Assembly: GCA_016707205.1 (NCBI GenBank)
Contig: JADJHZ010000005.1
Span: 62,001 to 126,000 of the forward strand
From: Haliscomenobacter sp.
Lineage (GTDB): Bacteria > Bacteroidota > Bacteroidia > Chitinophagales > Saprospiraceae
Direction of reading: 5' to 3'
Length of the DNA: 64,000 nt
Positions 9,777 to 18,458 of the stretch are shown here, in pieces. A program made the position numbers and the translations under genes. Below the pieces are notes generated by a model. That model was not told the origin of the DNA, ran no database searches, and was given only the letters and a program-made list of their open reading frames with translations. Position 1 is the first letter of the stretch. Each line of letters opens with the position of its first letter.

Positions 9777-10166
9777 TTAGACTCTTCTGCGTTTTGGTGG
9801 GCGGCAACCGTTGTGCGGAACCGGGGTGACGTCTTTGATCCGGGATACCCGGATGCCGGAGGCGTCGATAGCGCGGATAGCAGCTTCGCGGCCGGAACCG
9901 GGTCCTTTGACGAAGACTTCGGCGGTGCGCATACCGGCGTCGTAAGCCGTTTTAGCGGCATCGTTGGCAGCCACCTGAGCCGCATAAGGCGTATTTTTCT
10001 TCGAACCGCGGAAACCAGCCTTCCCGGCAGACGCCCAGGAGATCACCTGTCCCTGCTTATTCGTGATGGAAACGATAATATTATTGAAGGTAGCCTGTAC
10101 ATAAGCAAACCCTTCCGGGTCCACCTTAACGTTTCTTTTCTTTACTTTTTTAGTTGCCTTTGCCAT
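9777..10166 (-). CDS. rpsK: 30S ribosomal protein S11
   Basis: Platform protein of the 30S subunit that shapes the decoding region with S7. The 129 residues include ATFNNIIVSITNKQG, the KAGFRGSKKNTPYAAQ core and the conserved basic end HNGCRPPKRRRV. It lies between rpsM (55 bp) and rpsD (24 bp). Confidence 0.97.
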   Translation of the reverse strand: MAKATKKVKKRNVKVDPEGFAYVQATFNNIIVSITNKQGQVISWASAGKAGFRGSKKNTPYAAQVAANDAAKTAYDAGMRTAEVFVKGPGSGREAAIRAIDASGIRVSRIKDVTPVPHNGCRPPKRRRV

Positions 10167-10221
10167 TACCCTGGTTTAAAAAAATGAAAAACAACGCGAT
10201 TGATAGAGAAGCAATTCCGGA

Positions 10222-10596
10222 TTACTTCGTTGCCTTCTTCTTATTTGCCACCGTTTTACGCTTCCCTTTACGGGTACGCGCATTGGTCCGGGTACGCTGA
10301 CCGCGCAGCGGCAACCCTTTTCGATGACGCAGGCCCCGGTAGCAGGCAATATCCATTAACCGCTTGATATTCAGACTCACCTCAGAGCGGAGTTCCCCCT
10401 CGGTTTTGAAATCCGAGATGACGCGGGAAATCTCCCGGATATTATCATCCGACCAATCTTCCACTTTCACATTCTCATCGATACCCGCCGTGTCGAGAAT
10501 ATGCCTTGCAGAGGAGCGGCCAATCCCAAAGATATAGGTCAGTCCGATTACTCCGCGTTTATGTCTTGGCAAATCGATACCAGCAATACGTGCCAT
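10222..10596 (-). CDS. rpsM: 30S ribosomal protein S13
   Basis: Head protein of the 30S subunit that contacts the P-site tRNA and forms the B1 bridges. It begins MARIAGIDLPRHKRG and ends with a lysine-rich tail after the conserved GLPLRGQRTRTNARTRKG motif. Length 124. It is 26 bp after rpmJ. Confidence 0.97.
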   Translation of the reverse strand: MARIAGIDLPRHKRGVIGLTYIFGIGRSSARHILDTAGIDENVKVEDWSDDNIREISRVISDFKTEGELRSEVSLNIKRLMDIACYRGLRHRKGLPLRGQRTRTNARTRKGKRKTVANKKKATK

Positions 10597-10622
10597 GGTT
10601 AGACTTCTTTTTTAAGTTGCGA

Positions 10623-10739
10623 TTACCCCTGACGCTGTTTCAGCTTGGGATTTTTCTTATTGATGATATAAACCTTACCCTTCCTGCGCACAATCTTGCA
10701 GTCGGCGGTTCTCTTTTTTACTGATGCTCTGACTTTCAT
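10623..10739 (-). CDS. rpmJ: 50S ribosomal protein L36, zinc-free form
   Basis: A 38-residue protein starting MKVRASVKKRTADCKIVRR and ending with NPKLKQRQG. It has one cysteine where the zinc-binding form has three plus a histidine, so this is the C-minus type that needs no zinc. The start at CAT 10737-10739 and the stop at 10623-10625 give exactly 39 codons. It sits between infA (29 bp) and rpsM (26 bp), the usual place in alpha operons. Confidence 0.95.
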   Translation of the reverse strand: MKVRASVKKRTADCKIVRRKGKVYIINKKNPKLKQRQG

Positions 10740-10768
10740 GGTCCTCTGTTTTGGGTTGCGTCTTCTTG

Positions 10769-10987
10769 TTATTTATAGCGGTAAATGATCCTTCCGCGGG
10801 TCAAATCATATGGGGACATTTCCACGGAGACTTTGTCGCCTGGCAGAATGCGGATGTAGTTCATACGCATTTTGCCGGAAATGGTGGCAATAATTTGATG
10901 GTCATTTTCGAGCCGGACGCGGAACATGGCATTGGACAGCGCCTCCTCAATTATCCCGTCCTGTTTGATCAAATTTTTTTTTCCCAT
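10769..10987 (-). CDS. infA: translation initiation factor IF-1
   Basis: OB-fold factor that blocks the ribosomal A site during initiation. The 72 residues from MGKKNLIKQDGIIEEALSN to DLTRGRIIYRYK match the family end to end. The frame is open 13 codons further upstream, but that extension would include the promoter box, so the ATG at 10987 is chosen. Confidence 0.95.
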   Translation of the reverse strand: MGKKNLIKQDGIIEEALSNAMFRVRLENDHQIIATISGKMRMNYIRILPGDKVSVEMSPYDLTRGRIIYRYK

Positions 10988-11005
10988 AAAGCGATTTTCG
11001 GAGTG

Positions 11006-11013
11006 CAAAGATA
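11006..11013 (-). promoter_or_regulatory. -7 box upstream of infA
   Basis: The minus strand reads TATCTTTG, an exact TAnnTTTG match 18 bp before the infA ATG, inside the 85 bp map-infA gap. It suggests an internal promoter for infA-rpmJ-rpsM-rpsK-rpsD-rpoA-rplQ. The -33 element is weak (a T-rich stretch only). Confidence 0.5.
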
Positions 11014-11072
11014 AGAAAGTTCGCACTAAAATATTGCGTTAACCGAATAAAAAACTTTCTTTCTTTCCATCC

Positions 11073-11894
11073 TTAAGCAATAGCCGTTTTTAACCGGAGC
11101 GGCTGTAACTCTTGATTTTGGAGAATAGCCTCCTCAATCACGCGGTGATCCGATAAAATATCCGCCTGTACTTTGCGCACCGCAACGGTGTGCTCGTAGT
11201 GCGCGGAAGGCAATTTGTCCTTAGATATAACCGTCCACCCATCCTTCAGGGTTTTAACCTCCTTCATACCCATATTCACCATGGGTTCGATGGCGAGGAC
11301 CAATGCCTCCTGCAGTTTAAGGCCGCGGCCTCGTTTGCCGTAATTCGGCACTTCGGGCTTTTCGTGCAGCTGGCGGCCAACGCCATGGCCTACCAAGTCG
11401 CGAACAATCCCGTATTTGTGTTTCTTTTCGACGAATTCCTGGATTGCAAAACTAATATCGCCCAACCGATTTCCCGCTACCGCCTGTTCAATTCCCAGGT
11501 AAAGCGATTTTTCGGTTACCCGGCAGAGTTCTATCGCTTTTTCAGAAACGTTACCAACCAGGAATGTATAGGCGGCGTCTCCATAAAATCCATTCCAAAG
11601 CACCCCGCAGTCAATGGAAACGAGATCTCCATCCTGGACAACCCGGTCTTTTGAAGGAATTCCATGAACGACCTGCTCGTTGATCGAAATACAGAGCGTA
11701 GCCGGGAAGCCGCGGTATCCTTTGAACCCCGGTTCGGCGCCATGGTCTCGGATGAACTGCTCGGCTGCCTGATCGAGTTCCCAGGTTGTAACGCCGGGGC
11801 GGATCAGGCTTCCGGCATGAGCCAGAGACTGGCACACCAGAAGGCAGCTTGCCCGAATCAGCTCAATTTCGTCCGCAGTTTTATAATAGACCAT
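11073..11894 (-). CDS. map: methionine aminopeptidase type I
   Basis: Removes the N-terminal methionine from nascent proteins. The pita-bread fold supplies the five metal ligands: two Asp in VSIDCGVLWNGFYGDAAY, His in GHGVGRQLHEKP, Glu in AIEPMVNMG and Glu in YEHTVAV. The frame is open to 11942, but that start would overlap the end of secY by 17 bp; the ATG at 11894 (MVYYKTADEIELIR) gives the standard N-terminus and a 31 bp gap. Confidence 0.95.
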   Translation of the reverse strand: MVYYKTADEIELIRASCLLVCQSLAHAGSLIRPGVTTWELDQAAEQFIRDHGAEPGFKGYRGFPATLCISINEQVVHGIPSKDRVVQDGDLVSIDCGVLWNGFYGDAAYTFLVGNVSEKAIELCRVTEKSLYLGIEQAVAGNRLGDISFAIQEFVEKKHKYGIVRDLVGHGVGRQLHEKPEVPNYGKRGRGLKLQEALVLAIEPMVNMGMKEVKTLKDGWTVISKDKLPSAHYEHTVAVRKVQADILSDHRVIEEAILQNQELQPLRLKTAIA

Positions 11895-11925
11895 ACAGCG
11901 CTGGTGCGTTAGCAGATATTCTGGT

Positions 11926-13302
11926 TTACATATTGGCGCCAATTCCCTGGAAGCGGCCAGTGCCTGTTCTGCCCTGAATACGGCCGGATTTCACGAGCCC
12001 TTCGTAATGACGGGTAAGCAACTGGCTTTCAATTTGCTGGAGGGTATCCAGGATAACGCCTACGAGGATCAGCAAGCTGGTGCCCCCGAAGAAAATAGCA
12101 AACCCCTGGTTAACCCCGAAAGCCTTAGCGAATGCTGGAAGGATCGCGATAATCCCCAGAAAAACCGATCCGGGCAAGGTAACGCGGGTGGTGATCGCAT
12201 CGATATACTCTGCAGTAGCCTGGCCAGGTTTGACGCCAGGGATAAAGGCGTTTTGGCGCTTCAAGTGTTCAGCATAGGTTTGTGGATTCACGACCAGGGC
12301 GGTATACACATAGGTAAACACGACCACGAGGAGGAAGTAAATCGCATTATAGGGGATCGAGGTAAAGTCGTTCAAGGACCTCAAGATGGGGTTGGCGGCC
12401 AATCCGCTTCCATCGCGGCTAACAAACTGAGCGACCGTAGCCGGCAGGAACATCAGTGCCTGGGCAAAGATGATCGGCATGACGCCGGCAGCATTCAATT
12501 TCAGCGGCATATAATCGCGGGCGCCAGACTGGGGCACCGATCCGGAGTCTCGGCCTACCATGCGTTTGGCGAACTGAATGGGAATCCGGCGTACCGCCTG
12601 GATCACCATGATATTCAGCATGATCACCACGAAAAGGATCGCCAGTTCGAGGACGAACAGCAAGAGCCGGTTATTGGAGATCTGAGCCTGGAGTTCGAAG
12701 AAGAAAGCCCCGGGAAGCGAAGCGATGATCCCCACCATGATCAGCAAGGAAACCCCATTGCCGATACCGCGGTCGGTGATGCGTTCCCCCAACCACATGG
12801 CAAAAACGGTGCCTGCCGAGAGGATGATAATATTGGAGAACCAGAAGATCCCGGAAGGGAGGGTTGGATCAACCGCACCGGCGGTGGTGAGGTAGGTAAG
12901 GTATCCCCCACTCTGCACCAGCGTGATGGCTACCGTGAGCAAACGCGTGATTTGATTTAATTTCTTGCGGCCGGATTCCCCTTCTTTTTGCTGGAGGCGC
13001 TGGAAATAAGGCACCGCGAAGCCGAGCAACTGGATGATGATCGAGGAGGTGATATACGGCATGATCCCCAACGCAAAAATAGAGGCATTCGTGAACGCGC
13101 CTCCGGTGAAGGTGTTGATCAATCCGACCAGGTCGGTGGGCGCTCCGCTATCCGGACGCTGGAGCCTGGAAGGAATTACCCCCGGGAGCACGACATAGGA
13201 GCCAACCCGGTAAACGGCGACCAGGGCCAAAGAAAAGAGCAGGCGGAAACGCAATTCTTTAATGCTCCAAATATTCCGAAGCGTCGTAATTAAACTTTTC
13301 AT
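11926..13302 (-). CDS. secY: protein translocase subunit SecY
   Basis: Central channel of the Sec translocon. The 458 residues hold ten hydrophobic segments; the plug region near ALGIMPYITSSIIIQLL and the cytoplasmic loops are as in the family. It is in the normal spc position, 9 bp after rplO and before map. Confidence 0.97.
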   Translation of the reverse strand: MKSLITTLRNIWSIKELRFRLLFSLALVAVYRVGSYVVLPGVIPSRLQRPDSGAPTDLVGLINTFTGGAFTNASIFALGIMPYITSSIIIQLLGFAVPYFQRLQQKEGESGRKKLNQITRLLTVAITLVQSGGYLTYLTTAGAVDPTLPSGIFWFSNIIILSAGTVFAMWLGERITDRGIGNGVSLLIMVGIIASLPGAFFFELQAQISNNRLLLFVLELAILFVVIMLNIMVIQAVRRIPIQFAKRMVGRDSGSVPQSGARDYMPLKLNAAGVMPIIFAQALMFLPATVAQFVSRDGSGLAANPILRSLNDFTSIPYNAIYFLLVVVFTYVYTALVVNPQTYAEHLKRQNAFIPGVKPGQATAEYIDAITTRVTLPGSVFLGIIAILPAFAKAFGVNQGFAIFFGGTSLLILVGVILDTLQQIESQLLTRHYEGLVKSGRIQGRTGTGRFQGIGANM

Positions 13303-13311
13303 GATCCTGGA

Positions 13312-13758
13312 TTAAACGAGTTGAACAGTACCCCCCAGTTTTTCAATGGCATCTTTAGCCGTAGCAGAAATGCGGTGCACGCTGACGCTGAGTTTGGATG
13401 TCAGCTCGCCGCGGCCAAGCACTTTGACCTTATCGGTGCGCCGAATATACCCTTTATCGCGCAAAACGGCCAGATCGATCGTATCGATCTGAAACTTTTC
13501 GGCGATGAATTGAAGTTGTTCCAGATTAAGCGGCACATAGTGGATCTTGTTCAAGCTCTTGAAGCCGATTTTCGGCAAACGCATCTGGAGCGGCATTTGC
13601 CCCCCTTCAAAGTTGCGCTTATCCTTGTGGCCGGACCTCGCTTTGTCCCCTTTATGCCCGCGGGTAGCGGTACCTCCGTGGCCGGAACCTTGTCCGCGCG
13701 CAATTCGCTTCGATTTCTTTATTGCGCCGGCTGCGGGCTTAAGATTATGCAGTTCCAT
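13312..13758 (-). CDS. rplO: 50S ribosomal protein L15
   Basis: Late assembly protein of the large subunit. The N-terminal half has the glycine/arginine-rich RIARGQGSGHGGTATRGHKG motif and the C-terminal half the LGRGELTSKLSVSVHRIS domain. Length 148; 9 bp before secY. Confidence 0.97.
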   Translation of the reverse strand: MELHNLKPAAGAIKKSKRIARGQGSGHGGTATRGHKGDKARSGHKDKRNFEGGQMPLQMRLPKIGFKSLNKIHYVPLNLEQLQFIAEKFQIDTIDLAVLRDKGYIRRTDKVKVLGRGELTSKLSVSVHRISATAKDAIEKLGGTVQLV

Positions 13759-13808
13759 TGATTTTCTTTTTCCTGATGAACGAAAAACAGTTGGTCGGGA
13801 GACGGCCC

Positions 13809-13995
13809 TTATTCGGCAACCTCTTCCACGCTAACCAGATGACTGACCTTTGCGATCATTCCCTTTGATCTGGGGCGTCACCTCTTTGACCACGGAGTGG
13901 CTGATCCGGCGAAGGCCCAAAGCTTTGATCGTGTCTTTCTGGCGTTTTGGCCGGTCGATAATGCTCCGGACCTGGGTAATTTTCACCTTAGCCAT
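13809..13995 (-). CDS. rpmD: 50S ribosomal protein L30, apparent frameshift
   Basis: The 187 bp between the ATG (13993-13995) and TAA (13809-13811) are not a multiple of three. The first 45 codons encode a normal L30 ending ...KEVTPQIKG. As read, the frame then turns into NDRKGQSSG and stops at 13831. Removing one base near 13859-13866 (the AAAGGGAATG stretch on the minus strand) restores MIAKVSHLVSVEEVAE and a 61-residue protein of ordinary length. It sits at its usual place between rpsE and rplO. A sequencing error is the likeliest cause. Confidence 0.85.
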
Positions 13996-14042
13996 TGTCG
14001 GTTTCCTCTTTGAAGGTTTACAATTAATACGGCACTCTAAGA

Positions 14043-14561
14043 TCAGCCGTTAAACAGTTTTTCCATGGGCACATTGCGCTGACGGGATACCTCTCCAGGT
14101 TCGCGAAGCAGCGAAAGTGCGTAAATGGTTGCTTTGACCACGTTGTGGGGATTAGAAGACCCCTGGGACTTGGCCAAAACGTTGTGTACTCCGGCGATTT
14201 CCAGCACGGCGCGCATGGCGCCGCCGGCAATTACTCCGGTACCATCCGAAGCAGGTTTGAGCAGGACGTTGCCCGATTTGAATTTCGCTTTGATGGCATG
14301 AGGGATCGTTCCTCTATAAATCGGTACCTTGACGAGGTTTTTCTTGGCGTCGTCAATGGCTTTGGCGATCGCTTCGGACACGTCCCGGGCTTTACCCAAA
14401 CCATGGCCTACGGTGCCATTGCCGTCGCCAACCACTACAATAGCCGCGAAGCTAAACGTACGGCCGCCCTTGGTAACTTTGGCTACCCGGTTGAGCTGTA
14501 CCAGCTTCTCTTTGAGATCGGTTTCGGCAGGTTTTATCCGGTTTGTACTTCTCTTATCCAT
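14043..14561 (-). CDS. rpsE: 30S ribosomal protein S5
   Basis: Decoding-fidelity protein of the 30S subunit. The S5 double-stranded-RNA-binding domain has FAAIVVVGDGNGTVGHGLGK, and the C-terminal domain has GTGVIAGGAMRAVLEIAG and VLAKSQGSSNPHNVVKATI. Length 172; 21 bp after rplR. Confidence 0.97.
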   Translation of the reverse strand: MDKRSTNRIKPAETDLKEKLVQLNRVAKVTKGGRTFSFAAIVVVGDGNGTVGHGLGKARDVSEAIAKAIDDAKKNLVKVPIYRGTIPHAIKAKFKSGNVLLKPASDGTGVIAGGAMRAVLEIAGVHNVLAKSQGSSNPHNVVKATIYALSLLREPGEVSRQRNVPMEKLFNG

Positions 14562-14582
14562 TTTATGATCCGCTTGATTGAA

Positions 14583-14936
14583 TTAGAAATTAAGCCCTCC
14601 TTCCCGGGCGCCGTCGGCCAGCGCTTTAACCCGGCCATGATAGAGGTATCCTCCGCGATCGAACAGCACCGTAGTCACTTGTGCTTCGCGGCACCGTTCG
14701 GCGAGGCGTTGTCCAACGATTTTAGCCTGTTCCGTCTTGGGGATGTTTTTGGGCACATCGCCTTCGAGGGAGGAAGCGGCAGCGAGGGTATTTCCTGCCA
14801 GATCATCGATGACCTGCGCGTAGATGAACCGGTTGCTGCGGAAAATATTCAAACGCGGGCGCTCGACGCTGCCTTTGATTTTTTTCCGGATGCGGAAATG
14901 AATCCGCTTTCGTTTGTTGTCTTTTGTAAGTTTCAT
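14583..14936 (-). CDS. rplR: 50S ribosomal protein L18
   Basis: 5S rRNA-binding protein of the central protuberance. Family motifs are RLNIFRSNRFIYAQVIDD near residue 28 and the C-terminal FDRGGYLYHGRVKALADGAR. Length 117. It lies between rplF and rpsE in the spc order. Confidence 0.96.
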   Translation of the reverse strand: MKLTKDNKRKRIHFRIRKKIKGSVERPRLNIFRSNRFIYAQVIDDLAGNTLAAASSLEGDVPKNIPKTEQAKIVGQRLAERCREAQVTTVLFDRGGYLYHGRVKALADGAREGGLNF

Positions 14937-15031
14937 TATTTTATGCTTTCGGCTTTAGTGTAGAGCGCAGGCGCAAAACCCAAAGCCCGTTTGAAACCAA
15001 ATTCGTATAAAATACCCGAAAAGCCGGGCGT

Positions 15032-15595
15032 TTACTTCTTGCCTTTCCCACCCGTTTTGCCCACTTTGCGGCGGATTGCTTCCCCTGCAAAACGGATACC
15101 TTTTCCTTTGTAAGGTTCGGGCTTACGGAAGGAGCGGATCTTGGCAGCTACAGCGCCCAGAAGTTGTTTGTCGTTGCATTCCAGGAGGATCATCGGGTTC
15201 GCCCCTTTATCCTGTTTGGCTTCCACCTTAACTTCCTTAGGAAGGAGAAAGAGGATGGGGTGAGAATATCCGAGCGTGAGCTCCAGCAACTGCCCGGTAG
15301 CGGCAGCGCGGTAACCCACGCCTACCAGTTCCATCTTTGCCTGAAATCCATTGCTTACGCCTTCCACCATGTTGTTCAACAAAGAACGGTAGAGGCCGTG
15401 CATAGCGCGGTGGCGCTTTTGTTCGGTCGGGCGCTTGACCAGCAATTCTCCATTTTCCATTTCGATGGTGAGGTCAGGGTCAACCTGTTGCTTCAGCTCG
15501 CCTTTAGGACCTTTCACCGTCACCAGATTGCCCTTGCTGACATTGATTTCGACGCCTTTGGGCAGTGCAATCGGAGCTTTTCCAATTCTAGACAT
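15032..15595 (-). CDS. rplF: 50S ribosomal protein L6
   Basis: Binds 23S rRNA near the sarcin-ricin loop. It begins MSRIGKAPIALPKGV and has the signature PEPYKGKGIRFAGEAIRRK near the C-terminus, ending in GKTGGKGKK. Length 187; 29 bp after rpsH. Confidence 0.97.
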   Translation of the reverse strand: MSRIGKAPIALPKGVEINVSKGNLVTVKGPKGELKQQVDPDLTIEMENGELLVKRPTEQKRHRAMHGLYRSLLNNMVEGVSNGFQAKMELVGVGYRAAATGQLLELTLGYSHPILFLLPKEVKVEAKQDKGANPMILLECNDKQLLGAVAAKIRSFRKPEPYKGKGIRFAGEAIRRKVGKTGGKGKK

Positions 15596-15624
15596 GATTT
15601 CGCAATTTTGGATCGGTTAAGGGA

Positions 15625-16035
15625 TTAATAAACGTAGCAAAGCAGTTCGCCTCCGACGTGAAGTTCTCTGGCTTTTTTGTCGGTCATCACTCCCTGCGAC
15701 GTAGAAACAATCGCAATACCTAAACCATTAATGATCCGCGGGAGTTCCGAGGACTTGGCATATTTGCGCAAACCAGGAGTGCTAATCCTGCCCAGTTCGC
15801 GGATCACCGGTTTGCGGGTTACCTGATCGTATTTTAGTGCGATACGAATCACGTCTTGCCCTCCTTTTCCGGCCTTCTCCTCTACCTTGTATTTGAGAAT
15901 ATACCCTTGATCATAGAGAATCTCGGTGATAGATTTTTTGAGGTTTGAGGAAGGAATATCCACGATGCGGTGGCCTGCCTGCTGCGCGTTGCGGATGCGC
16001 GTTAAATAATCTGCGATTGGATCAGTAACTGCCAT
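15625..16035 (-). CDS. rpsH: 30S ribosomal protein S8
   Basis: 16S rRNA assembly protein and, in other bacteria, repressor of the spc operon. It begins MAVTDPIADYLTRIRNAQQAG and ends with the S8 signature GVMTDKKARELHVGGELL. Length 136. Confidence 0.97.
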   Translation of the reverse strand: MAVTDPIADYLTRIRNAQQAGHRIVDIPSSNLKKSITEILYDQGYILKYKVEEKAGKGGQDVIRIALKYDQVTRKPVIRELGRISTPGLRKYAKSSELPRIINGLGIAIVSTSQGVMTDKKARELHVGGELLCYVY

Positions 16036-16099
16036 TATGGTCGTGATTGCGCCCGTTGGTTTTCCAATTTGAGGAACCTATCGGACCGTGAAAAAAATA

Positions 16100-16369
16100 T
16101 TACCAGCTGGATTTAGTCACACCAGGGATTTTGCCATCCAGTGCCATTTCGCGGAACTTGACCCGGCAGAGACCGAAGTAGCGCATATAGCCTTTTGGGC
16201 GTCCGGTGAGCTGACAGCGGTTGTGCAAGCGGATCGGATTGGAGTTGCGCGGAAGCTTATCCAGTTCATCGTACTTCCCTTCTTCTTTGAGCTGTTTGCG
16301 CAAACCGGCGTACTTGGCCACCAGGCGGGCTCTTTTCCTTTCCCGGGCGATCAATGATTTCTTTGCCAT
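16100..16369 (-). CDS. rpsN: 30S ribosomal protein S14, zinc-free form
   Basis: Head protein of the 30S subunit. The 89 residues, rather than about 61, and the RCQLTGRPKGYMRYFGLCR signature without a CxxC pair mark the C-minus long form. It lies 9 bp after rplE and before rpsH. Confidence 0.96.
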   Translation of the reverse strand: MAKKSLIARERKRARLVAKYAGLRKQLKEEGKYDELDKLPRNSNPIRLHNRCQLTGRPKGYMRYFGLCRVKFREMALDGKIPGVTKSSW

Positions 16370-16378
16370 GATCTAGCG

Positions 16379-16936
16379 TTAATTTTTCTGGTTTTTGAAT
16401 GGAAAGCCCAACCCTTTGAGCAAAGCCAGGGCTTCGGCATCCGTTTTGGCGGTCGTCACGAAGGTGACGTCCATTCCGGTCATACGGCTTACCTTTTCGA
16501 TATCGATTTCCGGGAAAATGATATTTTCCGTAATGCCTACCGAATAGTTGCCGCGGCCGTCGAAGCTCTTGTCGTTAATCCCGCGAAAGTCGCGCACGCG
16601 AGGGAGCGCCACATGGATAAAGCGGTCGAGGAATTCGTACATCCGCTCATTGCGCAAGGTTACGCGAGCGCCAATGGGCATGTGTTCCCGAAGTTTGAAG
16701 TTGGACACCGACTTGCGTGCCTTGGTAGCTACCGCTCTCTGTCCGGCAATGACCGAGATTTCTTCCACGGCGACGTCGACCAGCTTCTTATCTTGGGTAG
16801 CCACGCCAACGCCCTGGTTCAGACTGATCTTTACCAAGCGGGGAACCTGCATGACAGACTTATACTGGAATTGTTCCATCAAAGCGGGAACCACTTCCTC
16901 CAGGTATTTTTTCTTAAGTCTAGGAACGTAACTCAT
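16379..16936 (-). CDS. rplE: 50S ribosomal protein L5
   Basis: 5S rRNA-binding protein contacting the P-site tRNA. Motifs include VPRLVKISLNQGVGVATQDK and YSVGITENIIFPEID. A GTG one codon upstream is possible, but the ATG at 16936 gives MSYVPRLKKKYLEE. Its first base overlaps the last base of the rplX stop, which implies coupled translation. Length 185. Confidence 0.96.
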   Translation of the reverse strand: MSYVPRLKKKYLEEVVPALMEQFQYKSVMQVPRLVKISLNQGVGVATQDKKLVDVAVEEISVIAGQRAVATKARKSVSNFKLREHMPIGARVTLRNERMYEFLDRFIHVALPRVRDFRGINDKSFDGRGNYSVGITENIIFPEIDIEKVSRMTGMDVTFVTTAKTDAEALALLKGLGFPFKNQKN

Positions 16937-17304
16937 CACTTAATAATTTCGCCTGATTTTTTAGAATAGCGCACCAATTTCCCATTTTCGCCTTTCTTGC
17001 GTCCAACCCGGGTTGGTTCGCCGGTTTTCGGATCGACGAGCATGAGGTTAGATATATGGATTGGAGCGGCTTGATCCACGATACCTCCTGGGTCATCCTG
17101 GGTAGGTTTCTTGTGTTTTTTGACCATATTGACCTGGTCGACAAGGGCCCGGTTAACGTCTGGATAGACTTCCTTAACTTCCCTTACCCGGGAGCGATCC
17201 TTGTAAGCGCCAGCGATCACGACCACCTTATCGCCCTTTTTGATCTTGAGCTTGGGGGTGAACCGCTTGGCGATATTATTGCTGATTTTCTTCTTAACGG
17301 CCAT
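16936..17304 (-). CDS. rplX: 50S ribosomal protein L24
   Basis: Assembly initiator of the large subunit. The KOW motif is near the N-terminus (KIKKGDKVVVIAGAYKDRSR), followed by VNMVKKHKKPTQDDPGGIVD. Length 122. Its stop codon overlaps the rplE start. Confidence 0.95.
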   Translation of the reverse strand: MAVKKKISNNIAKRFTPKLKIKKGDKVVVIAGAYKDRSRVREVKEVYPDVNRALVDQVNMVKKHKKPTQDDPGGIVDQAAPIHISNLMLVDPKTGEPTRVGRKKGENGKLVRYSKKSGEIIK

Positions 17305-17357
17305 GGTAATAATCTTGTAGGACGGCCCCGCGAGGGGATGGTCCGATGAAACTTGGA

Positions 17358-17723
17358 TTAAATCACTTCAGGGGCCAGAGAGACGATACGCATATAGTCT
17401 CTTTCGCGGAGTTCACGGGCAACCGGTCCAAAAATACGAGTGCCTCTCGGTTCGTCTTGCGCATTTAATAACACGCAGGCGTTGTCGTCGAAGCGAATAT
17501 AAGACCCGTCTTTGCGGCGGATTTCCTTTTTAGTTCGCACGACCACCGCTTTGGATACGGTGCCTTTTTTGATCCCTCCCGGAGAAGCGTCTTTCACCGC
17601 GACCACGATTTTGTCGCCGATGGAGGCGTACCTGCGGTGCGATCCGCCGAGGACCCGGATGCAGAGAACTTCCTTAGCGCCGCTATTATCTGCTACTTTG
17701 AGCCTACTTTCCTGTTGAATCAT
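17358..17723 (-). CDS. rplN: 50S ribosomal protein L14
   Basis: Forms inter-subunit bridges with 16S rRNA. It begins MIQQESRLKVADNSGAKE and contains the signature DNACVLLNAQDEPRGTRIFG followed by PVARELRERDYMRIVSLAPEV. Length 121. Confidence 0.97.
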   Translation of the reverse strand: MIQQESRLKVADNSGAKEVLCIRVLGGSHRRYASIGDKIVVAVKDASPGGIKKGTVSKAVVVRTKKEIRRKDGSYIRFDDNACVLLNAQDEPRGTRIFGPVARELRERDYMRIVSLAPEVI

Positions 17724-17789
17724 GACGTTTTGGTTTTAGCGGATCGACCCATTCCTGCCGGGCAGGAGAGCAAATCGTAAATCCGAAAA

Positions 17790-18043
17790 TTATTTTGCCT
17801 TTTCGATAATTTCAACCAAACGCCAGCGCTTTCTTTTGCTGAGCGGCCGGGTTTCCATGATGCGGACCAAATCGCCTACCTGGCAGGCGTTGCTTTCATC
17901 GTGGGCCATGAACTTTTGGTCTTCTTTACGAACTTTCCGTAAATAGGGTGCATCAGCTTACGTTCTACCGATACGGATATCGTCTTGTCCATTTTATTGC
18001 TGGAGACTACCCCGACCCTTGACTTTCTAAGATTTCTTTCCAT
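17790..18043 (-). CDS. rpsQ: 30S ribosomal protein S17, apparent frameshift
   Basis: The span from ATG 18041-18043 to TAA 17790-17792 is 254 bp, one short of 85 codons. The start reads MERNLRKSRVGVVSSNKMDK and continues to KFVKKTK; then the frame breaks. Adding one A to the A4 run (T4 on the plus strand, 17914-17917) restores KFMAHDESNACQVGDLVRI followed by METRPLSKRKRWRLVEII, the normal S17 end. An uninterrupted frame is absent, so standard gene callers would miss it. As S17 is needed for 30S assembly and the gene is in its usual place, a consensus error is likely. Confidence 0.85.
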
Positions 18044-18103
18044 GATCATCTGCTTTGAACGCTATTGCAGCTCCCGGAGGGGGAGGCTATTGCTTACTTG
18101 AAA

Positions 18104-18367
18104 CTATTTGCAGTTACTTCTTCTTTTGCGCAGTTTGCTGCGATTTGCCAAATCTTCTACCGACAGCCCTTCCAGTTCCCGGCGGCGGTACTCGGTCTTC
18201 AGCCGGGCGATATCACGCCGAACCTCTCTGAGCCGCATCGGATCTTCCAACCCTTTGATAGCATGTTCGAACCTCATTTTCTGGTAGCTGGCCTCGGTCT
18301 GTTCGATCTCGGCAGCCAACTCTTCAATGGTGTATTTTTGAACCTCTTCGAATTTGTTGCTTGACAT
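18104..18367 (-). CDS. rpmC: 50S ribosomal protein L29, extended
   Basis: Surface protein near the exit tunnel that helps dock SRP and trigger factor. The core motif EDPMRLREVRRDIARLKT is typical. The total of 87 residues exceeds the usual 60-70 because of about 15 extra residues at the C-terminus (LEGLSVEDLANRSKLRKRR). It lies between rplP and rpsQ as in other S10 operons. Confidence 0.92.
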   Translation of the reverse strand: MSSNKFEEVQKYTIEELAAEIEQTEASYQKMRFEHAIKGLEDPMRLREVRRDIARLKTEYRRRELEGLSVEDLANRSKLRKRRSNCK

Positions 18368-18458
18368 TGCATTAAGATTAACAATGATGATATAGAAGCG
18401 TCCACTCCGGATTGGGATCCCAAAAGAGATCTAATATCCGAAGCTTCAGTAGTTTATG

